Counted from the stretch's first letter, positions 22,803 to 35,989 are shown. The stretch: DNA of 64,000 nucleotides from Diphasiastrum complanatum (GCA_029204225.1 CM055096.1:37396383-37460382), one strand, 5' to 3'. Notes: generated by a model not told the origin, from the letters alone. Program-made: numbers and translations.

Positions 22803-23562
22803 TTGGCATCGTTGCCACTTTTTAAGCTTTTTCTACCTAGCTTCTTTTCTTTTTGTTTTTTTGCTTCCGTGTTTGTGTGTATGCTTGCTTGTTTTTTATC
22901 TTCCAACCACGGCATGAGCCTTCTCTCCAAGTCCTAAACGAGTTGCAGAGCAACCTATCAAACCGGGGGGAAGCAACAAAAGTGTCAACTTGGACATTTT
23001 CTTTGAAAGAAGTTACCTAAGTGACATTTTTTTCAACCAAACAAGTATATCAAAATTCGCCGGTCTGTATGCAGCCATAACAGACACTGATCTTCCATTT
23101 TATCACCTCCACAAATTTTGACCTTGTTCAGATTATGTGAAAACACCTTGATATACTGTCAAAATCCATTGTTTTTCAACCAAATCTTGGTCTTCAAAAT
23201 TCTCCAGCTTCCTTGAGGCTAGATCTATCAAAGATCAGTCCTCCAACAGCTCCGTGAATTCTATCTCTGAGATTTTGCCTATTTTTTTGTCAGAAAATCA
23301 CCATTTTCACTATTTTTCTTGTCTGTCAATGAAACCTCAGTATCAGAAATTGCCAGTGATATGACGAAATTGCCCATAGTAAGCACGATTTCTCTGTACC
23401 CTCTGCAAATTCTATCCCTAATAAAATTCCAAAAAAAAAAAATCATTATTTTGACAAAGGCACCCCTTGGAAGAATTCGCGAGTACTACAGTTGGATTCA
23501 TCTGACTATCTACGATTTCTAGGTCTGTCCACAAATTCTGTCACAACACAAAAGTTCAATTT

Positions 23563-25135
23563 TTGTCCAAAATCCTCCATTCTGCAAGAAAACTATCTTT
23601 TTTGACTTTTTGGTCAAATACAATACTGCCCTGGTCATCTCTATTGTTACTCTGCTCCTCATACTGCATCATGTCTCGAGATTGTGCTGAATCTTCCAGT
23701 CCAGTTCCTCTACGACTAGAATGCAAGATTCCATGTATCGATGCACCAAAGTACGATGGAGAATCTGACCCAGTTAGATTTCTCCAAAACTTTGATAATT
23801 CATGTCGTTTCTATGGAGATACCTCCTAAACCGAAAAGCGCCGACTATTCCCAATGGTACTCTATGGAACATCCAAAGAGTGGTATCTCAACCTTGAAGC
23901 TCCTGATCTTGCTTCTTGGACTACCCTCAAGGATGCCCTCATCAAGCATTTCAAACCATTTAAACTGACTCAGAGCCCATTCATCCCAATCACCCATTTC
24001 AGGAGGCGTCGCGAAGAGTCAGTTCGAAACTACATTGAACGTTTTAAACGTCTCAAAGAATGCGTTGACGAAAATATCACCAAATGTATGGCCATCAAAT
24101 TGTTCTTGGTTGGACTGCCTAAAAACATCCGCCATGAACGAAAACTAGTTGACCTTTATGATCAACTTAAAAACGTAATGACTGATGCTCTCCGTGAAAA
24201 AGATGAAGGTTCTAATGACAACTTTGACAATCGTGAAAATAAATCTAAGAATCATGAACGTCTTAACCACCCGAAGCATGAAAATGCCACCCAATCTTCT
24301 GAACTTTTGCATCAAATGAGACCTGACAGAAAGCTCAACAAACTCATATGGATAAACTCACTTCTGATTTTCAAACCGCCATGAAAAATATTGTTGAAAA
24401 ATCTTTTCCAGCAAGAGAGAATGTCTGGTGCCCGATCTGCTCACAGCATCACACTGCTAATGAGTGCCATCAACTATGAAATCATTTTCCATCAGCACCC
24501 AGACCCATGTATCGAGCATACCGCCCCTACCCTCCACGACCAGGGGCATACCCCCACGACCAACTGCACCAAATCAGTACCAACCAAGTCAATAGTTTGT
24601 CGTCAATCAACCCGCTCCACACCAAGTTGTCCACTATCTTGATCCAAATACCATCGACCCAGCAACTTATTATGAGGAAGACACTACTCAACCAAAGTAC
24701 ACCACTGAGACAGTTGTTTATTATATGTATGATCCTAATGCTCAAGTGGTTGACACCAATGCGATCCTAACCAAGCTGTGTTTGCCATGCATCAACTTCT
24801 AGCAATACGAGAATGTTTTATCTGTGCAGGTAAACACCCAAGTATTCGTTGTCCAGATAAACTTCGTTTCCCACCAACTTGTGAAAATTACAGCATTGAA
24901 CACCACGTGAAGGACTGTCCATCCCGATCTAAACCAGCTGCTCCTGTCTGTTCCATACACGTAGAAACATTGCCAGTTGAAACTCATCTAGCATGGGTCT
25001 TAACTCGGGCACAAACCCAAAGCCAAGCCCCTACTCTTGCACCTAGCAAAACCCAGCAGCATAATGTACCTCCAAGTGAAGACTTGACACCTATTGTCTA
25101 TCCTCACCCATCTGAAGAATTTCGACTAAATCATT
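23563..25135 (+). pseudogene. GypG gag
   Basis: Broken frames encode a Gypsy-type Gag related to GypA and GypB: CIDAPKYDGESDPVRFLQNF, SKEWYLNLEAPDLASWTTL, FIPITHFRRRREESVRNYIE and KLFLVGLPKNIRHERK. Zinc-binding motifs CFICAGKHPSIRC (one residue short of a canonical CCHC) and CENYSIEHHVKDC follow near 24810-24915. A stop at about 23827 and frameshifts near 24380 and 24780 make it non-functional. Confidence 0.75.
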
Positions 25136-25248
25136 AGTATCGCCAGCAAATTCGCAATGCAGACCAACAATCTTCCACCTCCCATAAAGTACCTCACAAG
25201 ACTTTTGAAAATGAAACCCTTGAAGGCACTGAAGTCTACGGGGATTTA

Positions 25249-27290
25249 TTGCAAGTTAATGTGACTCTCTCTTTCCATGTTCTCTGGAAGCATGCTGAAA
25301 AATGGAAACACCAAATCCAATCCACTACCACCACCACCCCTGACGAGTTGCCTGAAATGTCATTACACCTCACAAATCCACTCAGTGAGCAGGACAACAT
25401 CAAGATTCCAGCTACTCGTAGCCAATCTTGCGAAGTGCTCGTTGTTCTAGATGGTGGTTCTGGCGTTAACATCATTTCCACTTCCCTCATATTAGAATGG
25501 AATTTGAGAGACAAACTTACCAAACCCACTTGTCAGCTTAGGATGGCTGATCAAAGTGTAGTTCGACCTACCGGTTTCCTTCTGCAAAGGCTGATCAAAC
25601 TAGGAGGCCTAAAGTTTTCTGTCGATCTAGTTGTATTGGATATTCCTAGTAATGCCTATTCCTATGAGTTACTACTTGGTCGCCCATGGCTCACCAATGC
25701 AAGAGTCGTTTATGACTGGAGCAAAGGCCAAGTCACCTTTGGAAATAGAGATCATAGCTCTATCACAATCGATTCATCTGGCAAACTCAAACCTGCACGA
25801 ATTCATGACGAGAGATCCTCGACCACTAATTCAGTGTTTGAGCCATACCAGTCCACCCACGAAAAAAGTCATTATGTTAAATCTATCAATATCATAAATT
25901 GGAGTCACAGTTAAGCTACCATTGATTGTGTGAATGCCGATTACTGTGCTCAACATCAGGATGATTGTACCTATCCTCCCTTGACCGATAACGAACAATT
26001 ACCTTATCTAGATACACCTATCATTAATATCAATTTTATTGATATTCTTCCACACAATGATGAGTTGCTAAATGTTGCATGGCTACCTACTGATGAATCA
26101 GAAGATTTATTCGTAGATGACGAGAATGTCTTACGAATTCGAAATTGCCCAGATGATTTGGACATTTCTGATATTCAAATCCTCAACTACATGGAAGCGC
26201 TTCCACTAAAGGCTTTTCTGCAACATGCATTTGAAGTGGAACCAGTTGCCAAGGTTACGGTCGAAAAACCTGATACCAAGCTCTATTGTGTCAAACGTCC
26301 AAATTATCCATGGGACCTCTATGAGGAGGAAACAATCTTTCAAATCAATGACGAGATCTTCCATGATGTACCACCCATCTCTCATCTGCACACCTCACGT
26401 CCTCTGAAGCCACAACCCCGCGGCCATACCATGAAGAAAAAGATGAAGAAAGTTCTTCAAATTCAACCATCTGACAACCTTACCATTGCTAGGGAAGTTC
26501 TTGAGATTACATCTATTCCTACACCAAACCCCGAACCTCTCAAATCACTATCCAAACAGTTGAAAGGCAAGGCCCCACTCGAATCTCCAACACATGATGT
26601 GTCTGCATACTTTACGGACTATACGATCGAGGATGTCACAATCCAATTACCCCAAGCTCAACATGAGCCAAATGGTAATTTGCCCTACGAAGGCCCTGCC
26701 CGCACTATCACTCTTTCCTTGAGTGAGCCAAATGAAAGTAACGAATACATTGTCCACATCGAGGCTCATCTCAATCGAGAACAACAGAGATGGCTTGAAA
26801 AGCTCCTTCGCAAATATAGACATGTCTTTGCTTGGTCCTATAAAACATGAAAGGAGTCTCACCCCAAGTACGTATTCCCCTGAAATCGGGTGCGAGGTCG
26901 TGAGGCCAACTGCTAGTCATCCCTACCAATGCAACATGGCCAAAATCAAAGAAGAACTTCAACGCTTGTTAGATGCATGATTCATCTATGAAATCGAACA
27001 TACTGAGTGGGTCTCCCCAATTGTCATTGTTCTTAAGAAAAACGAGATACTCCGAATCTGTGTTGATTTTAAGAAACTTAATGTCGTCACATAACGTGAT
27101 CATTTCCATTACCTTTCAGAGAATCCATCTTAGAAAATCTATCAAGAGATGAGGCTTACTCCTTCTTAGATGGCTTTAGCGGATACAATATGATCCAAAT
27201 TGTTGAAGAAGATCAACATGAAACCACTTTTGCCATAGAATGGAGAACCTTCTGTTGGAAAGTCATGCCTTTTGGAAAAACTTAGTTTTT
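25249..27290 (+). pseudogene. GypG protease and truncated reverse transcriptase
   Basis: The 25249-25914 frame holds a retropepsin-type domain: VVLDGGSGVNIIS, where plant Gypsy proteases commonly have D-x-G-S-G-V-N-I, then a middle flap region and YELLLGRPWLTNARVVYDW. The 25930-26850 frame is the protease-RT linker ending REQQRWLEKLLRKYRHVFAW. The start of reverse transcriptase continues with stops and frameshifts to about 27290 (CNMAKIKEELQRLL, EWVSPIVIVLKKN, RICVDFKKLNVV). The YxDD motif, RNase H and integrase never appear. After 27300 the sequence changes to unrelated leader-like DNA, so a deletion has joined RT to the 3' ORF region. Confidence 0.75.
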
Positions 27291-27671
27291 TGCATCAGAT
27301 CCTCACTGACAAAATTCGTAGATAATTCGATGAGCCTCAAAATCATCTCCACAATTTCTCGGTCATCTCTGCAAATTCTGATCAGACCAATTTTTGTACT
27401 GTCAACCATTTTTACTCATTTTTGTACGAAAAAATCACTTACAGGAACTTGCCGGCCTTCAGAATAGTGCCTCAAAATTTGCGACCCTCACTAGGAAATC
27501 ATGGACACTAAGGATGAATTCTAGGAGATTACAAATTCCTGTGAAAAAAAGGCTATATATAGGCCTCCACCATCCTCTCCACGAGCTCATTCTAGATTCC
27601 TGCTCCCGAGTTCATGCTGAAATTTTTCAGAATTTTCAAAACTTCCAAAACAATCTAGAATCACTGCTACC

Positions 27672-30063
27672 ATGACTTCTCGCGACTCGTCACTCTCCCT
27701 TCATTGTCGCAAGGCCCCTAAGCCTTATTCGGGCGATATCTTTTTTACTTCCATCAAGAATTATGCTAAGCAATTTATTCTAGCCAAGGATATTCTTACC
27801 AACCTTGGCACTGATCAACAACGCGAGAGTTTGATCCGAGCTGCCTACTCAACTTATTCAGACGAATTCCAGACCTTTCGGATCACGTCTAAGGACAGTA
27901 GTTCTACCATCATCACACACAATTGCCCAAACCAACAACAGGATCGCCATTTTGCCTCATCACAGACCCTAAGCTTCGAGCAACATCATAAATCTTGGTG
28001 GCCATGGTCGAGGTCCACACCGTGAAAATGGATCGCATTCCACCTAGCGATCTATTTTCATTAACCCTCACCATGGATGACCCCAATCATAACTACAAGT
28101 GGGCCAAGAAAGTGTCAAACAAATTGTGCGAGGCCCTAAAAGCTAGAAAACCCACCACCAAATGTGGATATCTTCTCCACATGTTGGTCACCAAGCAACT
28201 CGGACATAGGACGGCCGCAGCTATCAAAGAGCTAGAATACATCTATCTTAGCACCAGGAAGCGCGTCACCCCACAACTATCAGCCGAACCTAATTCACCT
28301 GCACCACCAACCAAGAAGCAGAAGGGTAAGGCAGTCAGCACGGACGACGCCATATCCTCTGATATCTTATCCAACGATATAGGGACAGAGTATGCTGAAT
28401 CCGGCAGGAGCAAACCCTCTCAAGTCCCAAAGGAGGTACTAGCGTAGCAGGAGGCCTTACCCCAACAGGCCCAACAAGGCCAACAAGTCGTAGCAGCAAC
28501 AGACAGCTGGATGCAGGCGCTTCAGGTTCTGGTTCAGTAGGCATGGTTCTGTCCACTCCGGCAACTTCGATAGTTCCAGTTTTCTTACCTACTCCCACAA
28601 ATTCTCTTCCACCACTACCCCCACCATTTACCACCACATACACCTCCTCATTCACACTTAACACATGTTTTGACTCCATAATCCCAGGCAAGCCCTCACC
28701 TATACATTCTTCCACCCTACTTGACTCTATAGTCAATGTAGACGACTTTGCATTACAGCTACTAACACAAACCACATCCACCTCCATCACTACTAATCCA
28801 CTCCACACGTCTCCGACACACATTCATTCACCACCACATTCACCTCCTATCATACCATAATCACCTCCCCCTACATTTGCTCACACTCCAACATCTCTCC
28901 CCATTCCATATTTTTTTCCATTCAATCCTATGCCATATCCTAACTATGCACACACACTCCCTAACATTGGCCCTTGGGAGCAATTACCCCTCACGGCCCA
29001 AAAAGTGGTTTGGTTGGTGAATGATCTCCAATACAACTTATTTGGCACCTTAGAGGGTCAGTATACCATGAGGCAGTTTGACGATGGCGCAGATATTCAG
29101 AAAGAAAACGCAAGGTTCAAGGCAGAAAACAAGCAACAGCAATAGCAGATCCAGAATCTCACTACTTATAATCAACAATAACAGCAAATGCTCAGCCACC
29201 TCCAAAACCAACTCCAACTGAAGATCTACAACATGCAGATTGTCATCGACAACCTTACAACAGAGTGGGACGAGGCCGTAATGGATGCACAAGTAGCACG
29301 TTTTGCTATGAAAGAACAGCTGGAATTGGTAGATTTCAATGATTTCGCACCACCAGCTATTCCCGAGGGAACTCCAATTTTATCAGGGGCCTATCAAGCA
29401 CTGGCACAAAAGCTAAAAGGCTTCCATCGAGGCTCTCAACCAGCATATCACCACCTTCGAAAAAAAAGTTAAAGGTAGCTACTCAGTCAACCTCTTCTGT
29501 CCATGCAGAGCATGCCCAGCTTGACTCTGGGCCTCACTTTGATGGCTCAGATGGTGGCGATGGAGCAGGTTTTCAATAGCCTCCACCTTTCAACCAAGGC
29601 TTGTCATTTCAAGGACCCCCTCAAGTGCAAGGAACTCAAGCACCAACCAATCCACAGGGCTCTGGAGGTACGGGCTCCCAACACCATCTCTTCCGCCTCT
29701 AACCCCATGGACACCACTAACTCTCCCTTCATCCAACGTCAATTTTCTCCAAAATCTCAATGTATTGCTACTTCCAACCCTTCACCACCTCTCTCCCCAC
29801 AACCTGACCAAGAAATAGAACATGCCTTGGCAGCTGAAGCACCAACCATAAGGCACAGGATCACGCCTACTGAACCTAGCAAGGATTTGCTTGCATCTCA
29901 AGAGTTTGCAAAGAAATATCAGACTACAAAGGAGCGAGGTGGCTATGTACTGCCAAACCTGGACCATTGCAAAACCCATAAAGAAGCAGTCAAGCTCTTG
30001 GATCTACAACCACTCTGGCGCCATCAGCTCTTCCTTCAGAGCAAAACCTCTATGAACTTTTAA
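27672..30063 (+). pseudogene. GypG 3' ORF region, unrecognised protein
   Basis: A series of frames between the truncated pol and the 3' LTR, each broken by frameshifts or single stops. They can be read as one former protein with a basic N-terminal part (SIKNYAKQFILAKDILTNLG), a central part (YKWAKKVSNKLCEALKARK; LLHMLVTKQLGHRTAAAIKE) and a lysine-rich PPTKKQKGKA stretch that looks like a nuclear-localisation signal. A long Pro/Thr/Ser-rich linker (28543-28860) and a Gln-rich likely coiled coil (29090-29330) follow. Position matches the extra ORF of Tat/Athila-type Gypsy elements. There is no hydrophobic signal or anchor, so an envelope function is not supported. Identity unknown. Confidence 0.45.
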
Positions 30064-30613
30064 AGTTCTAAGTCCTAAGTTAGAAGTTCTAGAATGGTTA
30101 GTTTTAAACTAATCCCATAAGTTAGTGGATACTTATGGAAGGCCCTTCTTGCTATAAGAAGAGAGGCATTCTCCTTGTAAACGACACTTTTGAGATTAAG
30201 CTATCTTGATCTCTATTTTTGAGACTATTATTCTATTTCATTTGTGTTCCCTTTAGGAAGGTGCATACCTTGAGGGAAGGTGCTCGGGCCTCCTCTTGCC
30301 TCCTTCTCATTGGTTTGTATTGTGGCATGTATTTACTTGTTGATTATTTAGTTAGCCGCAATCTATTATTTCTATCTCCCTTTTGGGTGTTAACTTAGGA
30401 TCTAGCTTAGTGAACTTGCTAGTTGGGAAGCCTTATCAAGGATTTTTATTTCAGTTTCGGGCACTAGTTGGGAAAGCCTTAGTGCACCCATCCTTGTTTA
30501 TCTATTTTCGTTTGAAGCTTTTGGTAGGTTCTTAAAAGGTGGACGATCCTCTCTATACTATACCACACCGTGAGTAGATCTAGCCATCACATGAACTAGA
30601 AATCCTTCCAACA
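30053..30613 (+). repeat. GypG 3' LTR, 5'-truncated
   Basis: It aligns closely with 22235-22802 (for example gaaggtgctcgggcctcctc and ggtggacgatcctctc) and ends CTTCCAACA. No obvious polypurine tract precedes it, consistent with a deletion across the interior-LTR junction. Confidence 0.75.
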
Positions 30614-30803
30614 TCAAACACCTTCGATACTCTTTGTCAAACCTGATTGTTAGCTGTTCTCGTGTATTTCTATAGACTGTGTAAAAACATGTATAAAATT
30701 GTAGTATTGGATAGATGAATGGATGTAGATTAAAGATAGATTATTCAGTTAAATCCAACAGATCTCAAAGGTAATGATTTTTTTTGGGAAAGAGTGTTTG
30801 CAG

Positions 30804-30971
30804 ATGGCAGTTGAAAATATGCATGAACATGAAGCCAATATGCCTACTAAAGAAGAATCCATCAGATTCCAAGATCAACTTGATTTTTTGGAGCCAAATA
30901 TTTTATGCTCTCACTTATTGATGTCAATAATGGGACATAACATTGAACATGAAGAAGACAAAGTAGAACGT
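30804..30971 (+). CDS. Possible orphan exon, 56 codons
   Basis: This open stretch is bounded by a good acceptor (tgtttgcag at 30803) and a consensus donor (GTAAGTATT from 30972). It is exactly 56 codons with no stop, so both splice phases would be 0. The peptide is acidic and starts MAVENMHEHEANMPTKEES. I do not recognise it and find no partner exon nearby. It may be a captured or stranded gene fragment, or a chance splice-like ORF. Confidence 0.25.
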
Positions 30972-32157
30972 GTAAGTATTGTCCTAGTTTTGTGTTGGTC
31001 AATATTTTGAGCTAGATTTTGTCTTGGACGATAGGTAACTCCCTCTTTTGATGAGCTTGCAGCATGTGTTTGCAAGAGGTGAACTTTTTTTTTAAGCTAG
31101 AAACTTTAAGTAGTTGAAGCGTTGTTTGAAAATAAAATCAATTAAAATGTTTTAAGTTTTTTTTTTCCAATATTGCTCTTGAAGATATTGGGTTACTTTT
31201 CAACATCAGAATCATGCTAGACAACTTAACATTTGATTGGCTTAAAATGAAACATTTACAATCCATTAGGTGTTGCCAAGTCATGTTATCCATTGTTATG
31301 TTTAGTACTTTAAATAATGATTGATTGGTCACTGCCACAAAAATTTGGAAGATGATCGAAGTAGTATGTTTGTTTGAAGAGAAAATCATTAAAATTGAAG
31401 GCAATCAAAATACTCATCTATGCTACTTATAATCTATCCTCAAAACTAAAAAGATCAAAACTACCACTTCTCACCCTTCTTACTTTTATTATATTGTGTG
31501 AATTTAAGGAGAACCTTGGAATTCAACAAAAACAAAAATCACACTCAACTTAGCATTTCCATCAACTGCTAAATAGATGTCACTATCTAATAAACCACTC
31601 TCCATTGCAAGTTTCTTAAGATTCTACTTTCTACAAATCATTTTCCTAAATCCTATACTCAATTTCTATATCTTGTACTCAAATCATACTTCACTGGTAC
31701 TACCACATCCTAAACAATTTCTCATGATAATGTTAGTGATGTATATGTTTATCTTTTGTCAAGCTTATGCGCTCACAAAGTCCTAAATTTCAAGGGTTAT
31801 GCTTCTTAAAAATAAAAAAGAACATAAGCATGCTAACATTGTTTTCATGTTTATATCCAATCCTAGTCCAAGTAGAATACATACAAGTTAGTGCATAACA
31901 AATAATATTTTTAGCTCTACACTTCTTCTAGTCCCAAACATCATCTACTCATGTAACATGACAAGCTTGCCATCTGAGAATGATTCCATAATCATCACAA
32001 CATAAAAGCACAAGAAAGAGAAGCTAGTGCATCCATAAAAGAATTGGTAATGAATTGTTGTCAAAAAAAATTATCTTCTATGAGCATTCTAGCAGGAGTA
32101 GAATATAGCATAGATGACATCGTCTAAAAAGTTTATAATAGATCATTATAAAACTTG
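30972..32157. other. AT-rich intergenic sequence downstream of the SDR gene
   Basis: Nothing recognisable as coding or repetitive. It must hold the 3' untranslated region and polyadenylation site of the SDR gene just left of 32158, but I see no canonical AATAAA close to the stop. Confidence 0.4.
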
Positions 32158-32575
32158 TCAAATCAGGTACTGAGATGTCAAGCCAATGCTGAAGTCCCAT
32201 AGTCTTTTTGCCAAATCAGGATCTGTGGCATACTTGCTGGGTTTCACCTCACTGCAATCCACAAAATATTTTCCACTCACCCCCTTTGCTTTGGGATTCA
32301 AGGCCAAAAAGCATTGAGTGGCTGCTCCCTGCGCAAAATAGTTCATTGTGGATTAATTAGCATCCAATGGGTAACATGTAGATGCTCAATTCTATGGCCT
32401 TCATTAACTACTACAGCTTTTTGGATATGCAAATTGCCAAGTATGTGAAAAAAAGATTGCATTACTTAAGTTTGATGTGGATAAAATGACTGACCTGGGG
32501 AACAGTTTTCAAACCTATAAAGTTCCCCAAAAAGCTTGCAATAGCTGCACCACAAGGTGTTGGCAATCATTTATG

Positions 32576-32620
<45 letters not shown>

Positions 32621-34133
32621 ACTTTCTGTGTGTGTGGATGTTATGCGATAGAATATTGACAAGATCATGTCACGTAACTCACCAAATACACCCTTGTATC
32701 GAACAAGATGACGGGAAAGATTTGTATTTATTACTCCAGGGTGAAGAGAATTCGCTGTTATATTCACCCCTTCTTCCTGAGTGATCAGAAGAAGTAGATT
32801 CAATTATATTTTTTCTTGAATATCCAGATCATGTACAAAAGCTCGTGATCTATTTAGCGGAAATTAGGAATAATAAATTCCTGATTGTAAAATTAGGACA
32901 GTTATTAAGAAAACAAGTATGCAATGGGAAGGCTTCCCGAACCTTGAACTGCCTGGTAAGCTCGTTAGCGTGTAGAATGTTTGCAAGCTTTGATTGCCCG
33001 TATGCCTTCCATGGACCATAACTGAACACAAATCCCATATTGCAAAGTTTCCATTCAGAAACTACAGCTCTTTCAAGCACCAAGAAGGCAACCCACTTTG
33101 CACAGACACAATTTGATGTTATGCAGATAAAAATGAAAGGAAAAAAAACTGCTCGTACTCAGCCTCATTGTTGATGGTATCGAAAGCAATGCCCCCTTTA
33201 GGCGCAAACAATTTGTGGCCCGTGGAGGAGACATTTACGATCCTTCCCTCAATGCCAGCTTCTTGGGCTGTCTCTTTCATTTTGTCCATCAGAAGATAGG
33301 TTAGCAGAAAATGTCCTGTACACAATATCCACCCAAATCGCGCCTCAGTAAGGTCGCAAGAAAGCAAATAATTCTACCAGCATGATTATTCACCTTGCAG
33401 ATAAGACAGGCCCTCTTACCCACGTGATTGGTAGCAAACTGCATCTCTATTCCATCCTTAGAAAGTTGATAAGGACATGCCATTATGCCTGCATTATTTC
33501 TGCCACAAACAGAATGACTACTGTATCAGCCCAGAAAATGGATTGCTTGTGCTTCAGCTTGGAGCAGTACAAATGGACATAGAGCACGAATTGAAGAAGA
33601 GAAGCATCATGCATCATCCACAGCAAGAGAAAGCTGAAATTCAAAACGGGATTGCGATTGATGATTCTCACATGAGAATGTTTAAGGAGCATTTAAGAGC
33701 TAAAAAGTCATTTGCACATTTTTTAACTGATGCCAGTGAGCTGAGGTCGCCTTCCAACACCTCCACTTTGGCCTGGGGTATGCTGTGCAAGATGTCCTCT
33801 TTCACTTTGGACGCTGCCTCCAGATTGCGCCCCACCAGAAACACACGGGCGCCTCGCAGTGCCAACACTCGCACCGATTCCGCCCCAATCCCACTCGTGC
33901 CCCCTGCCCACAATATCATATTGCATCTCACACCTCTCAGACACTCACACAAAAATAGAACAATAATTCAGGCTTTCAAGGATCGGGCCTGCATGCATGT
34001 GACTGATCATGTGAGCGAGAAAAAGAAGAGATTGGTTGAATAAAAATTGGGTACCAGTAACAATGGCCGTGAGGGCAGATGCATCGACGTCCTTAGAGAC
34101 ATCCTCAGCAGTTGACCGCAGACCGAATGCCAT
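32158..34133 (-). CDS. Short-chain dehydrogenase/reductase, TIC32/retinol-dehydrogenase-like, 8 exons, 316 aa
   Basis: Exons on the minus strand: 34133-34055, 33903-33672, 33499-33420, 33315-33150, 33021-32943, 32776-32683, 32544-32495, 32328-32158. All seven introns are GT-AG, the phases agree, and the joined length is 951 nt including TGA. The protein has a Rossmann-fold TGGTSGIG (residues 26-33) for NAD(P)H, NNAG at 105-108, the VSS serine at 160-161, and the catalytic YGQSK (Y193, K197). SANS-LHPG-type sequence ([13 protein letters not shown]) follows. Length and motif spacing fit the plant short-chain dehydrogenases annotated as TIC32-like or WW-oxidoreductase-like, NADPH-dependent reductases whose substrates are mostly unknown. 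The start is the ATG at 34133; upstream in-frame codons are not ATG. I see no clear transit peptide. No frameshift or missing motif, so probably functional. The true substrate and any chloroplast role are not decidable here. Confidence 0.9.
32579..32617. repeat. (CT)n microsatellite in SDR intron 6
   Basis: About 19 perfect CT units between exons 7 and 6 of the SDR gene. Read from the gene strand it is a GA tract upstream of the exon 7 acceptor. Confidence 0.95.
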
Positions 34134-35989
34134 GGATCGGATGCTCACTCACACTAGTGCCAAATCTTCAACTGATCAGTAGTCTCTTAACTGCATCAAC
34201 AAGCACAGCTTGCCTTAATCGATCCAAATTCAAGCACCTCTTCAATCAATCCTCCAGCTACAATCACAACTAAATTTGAGCTATAGAACATATATATATA
34301 TATATATATCAACCAAACACGTTTGCTCTCTTCCCTCAGCAATTGAAGAATATATATAGATATGTGTATGTTGACGTGGGGTGGTAATTTGGGTTACCGT
34401 GGCGGCCACGCAAACTTAAGGAAACCAGATATGGTTTTTTGTTGCGTTATGGGCTTGCCACAATATTGTGGCTTAGTGGAAACTTGAAAGGTGGTTTAAA
34501 AATATCTAATTCCCAACCCAAGAGTGCTCCGGAAACCTCTTTTTTTTAGGTTATCTTAACAAAATCGGCATTTTTCTAAGCTTCTGGATTGTTAGAAATA
34601 TTGCTCATAAAAGGGTATATTTGTTTATATATAAAAAATTGTCAAAGATTTTATGGTATTGATTTTTGAAATATCTATACATCAGTTTCATTTTTGTACT
34701 TGGCCAATTTTTCGAGCACTGCTTCCTAGTATCATTAAGCCCCTTGAGTACCTTGCGTGCTACGTTGAGCCATCTTCTCCAAATAAAATCTAGGGCTTAA
34801 GGAGCAATATAATATGCCATGACAATAAGAGATAATGAATTTTGCCATAGCTTATACAAAAGGATGCTTTGCTAAATTAGTAAAGCATATTACCACAAAG
34901 ACCTTGCCTAAAAGATGATAGTTTGCAAAACTTCTATGCTTATAATGATGGTGTTTATGATTATTCATGAATACTCATATTCTCATGATGTTTGCATGAA
35001 TGATTACTTGCATGCATGACCAAGACTTAATTTAATTATCATTCACTACAACCAACTTTCAATATTCTAAGCACCTCCTTTACAAGGACCAACTTGAACA
35101 CATAGTCTTGCCTCAAGGCCAAGAAAAAATACCAAGCCTTTACGCTAAGTATAAGGTAGCTTGGAACAAATAATATTGTGTACCACATTGTCTGTTTCTA
35201 ATTAGATTAGAGACAAATTTGAGACTCCTTTGTTGCTATGAAAAAAGGCATTTTTAGCAAAGTAGCTAACTTATTAGAAATATTAAAACAATATGTTGCA
35301 TTGATCATCATATGCAGCGAAGTCTAACATGCAATTTTTTTTTGAAAATTGTCATTTACCCCAGCAAGAATGCTTTTACATTTTCCACTTTGAAAGCACC
35401 GAACGTCAATCTTCTTTCTGCACATTGCACAATAGAGCATTGTGAAAAATAGAGCTTCACATTTGATAGGATACATATGGTAGCCAGTTTAAGCAAGCAT
35501 AATGAGTTACAATGTTTGTGTTTGAACTCCTAGTTCTTTGTGCATAATATCTTTTGTACTTCTTCTAGTTTTTCCTTTAAGTGTTGGAATAATATGGCCC
35601 CCATCATTCACCACTTCATAGCAAAAGAGGCCACACAATGCACCAATATTGCTTCAATCTCATTCCCCAATTGTGCTAGGACCTTGGGATTCAATTTTGT
35701 ACTCCTCATGAGAGGCTTCTAATGCCTCAATAGGAGTCTCAAAAGGCATAAGGAGCCTCAAGATTGAGGCCAAGGCTTCTCTTATTTCTCTTGAGTTATG
35801 AGGTGCCTCAATCTTAAGGCTGATGCTCCTCTCATGCCTCAAGTACACAAAATTCAAGGAACCAAAATGATAGTTGAAATGATCAAAACGGGTCTTGGAA
35901 GCTCCGAGTCTTAACGAGATACCTGGATTCTAATCCAAGGTGTAGTGAGGCGACAATGCCTAGATCCCATATTCTTGAGACCTAGGCAG
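34134..35989. other. Upstream flank of the SDR gene, no further gene seen
   Basis: AT-rich sequence with no ORF I trust. A local cluster of gaggc/gcctca phrases at about 35700-35840 forms a short degenerate direct and inverted repeat (variants of 'atgcctcaa' and 'ttgaggc'). Confidence 0.4.
34290..34309. promoter_or_regulatory. (TA)n tract upstream of the SDR gene
   Basis: Ten TA units lie about 157 bases upstream of the SDR start codon, a position where it could serve as a TATA element or simply be a microsatellite. No other promoter element is clear. Confidence 0.3.

Larger units (their letters stand above)
22136..30613 (+). mobile_element. GypG: Gypsy-type element with gag, protease, partial RT and 3' ORF region
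   Basis: The left LTR (22136-22802) ends CTTCCAACA and is followed at once by TTGGCATCGTTGCCA, a near match to the tRNA-Asp-type primer site of plant Gypsy elements. The right LTR (about 30053-30613) matches it but lacks roughly its first 100 bases. The interior carries gag, protease, the first part of reverse transcriptase, then a long non-pol ORF region. RNase H, integrase and most of RT are absent. No matching target duplication is visible (GTCCA left, TCAAA right), so at least one end is rearranged. The leader is 22803-23560. Confidence 0.75.

Noticed and set aside
30614..30803. Continuation of CopH right of GypG
   Set aside because: Flanking bases do not form a target duplication with 22131-22135 and no copia coding sequence follows.
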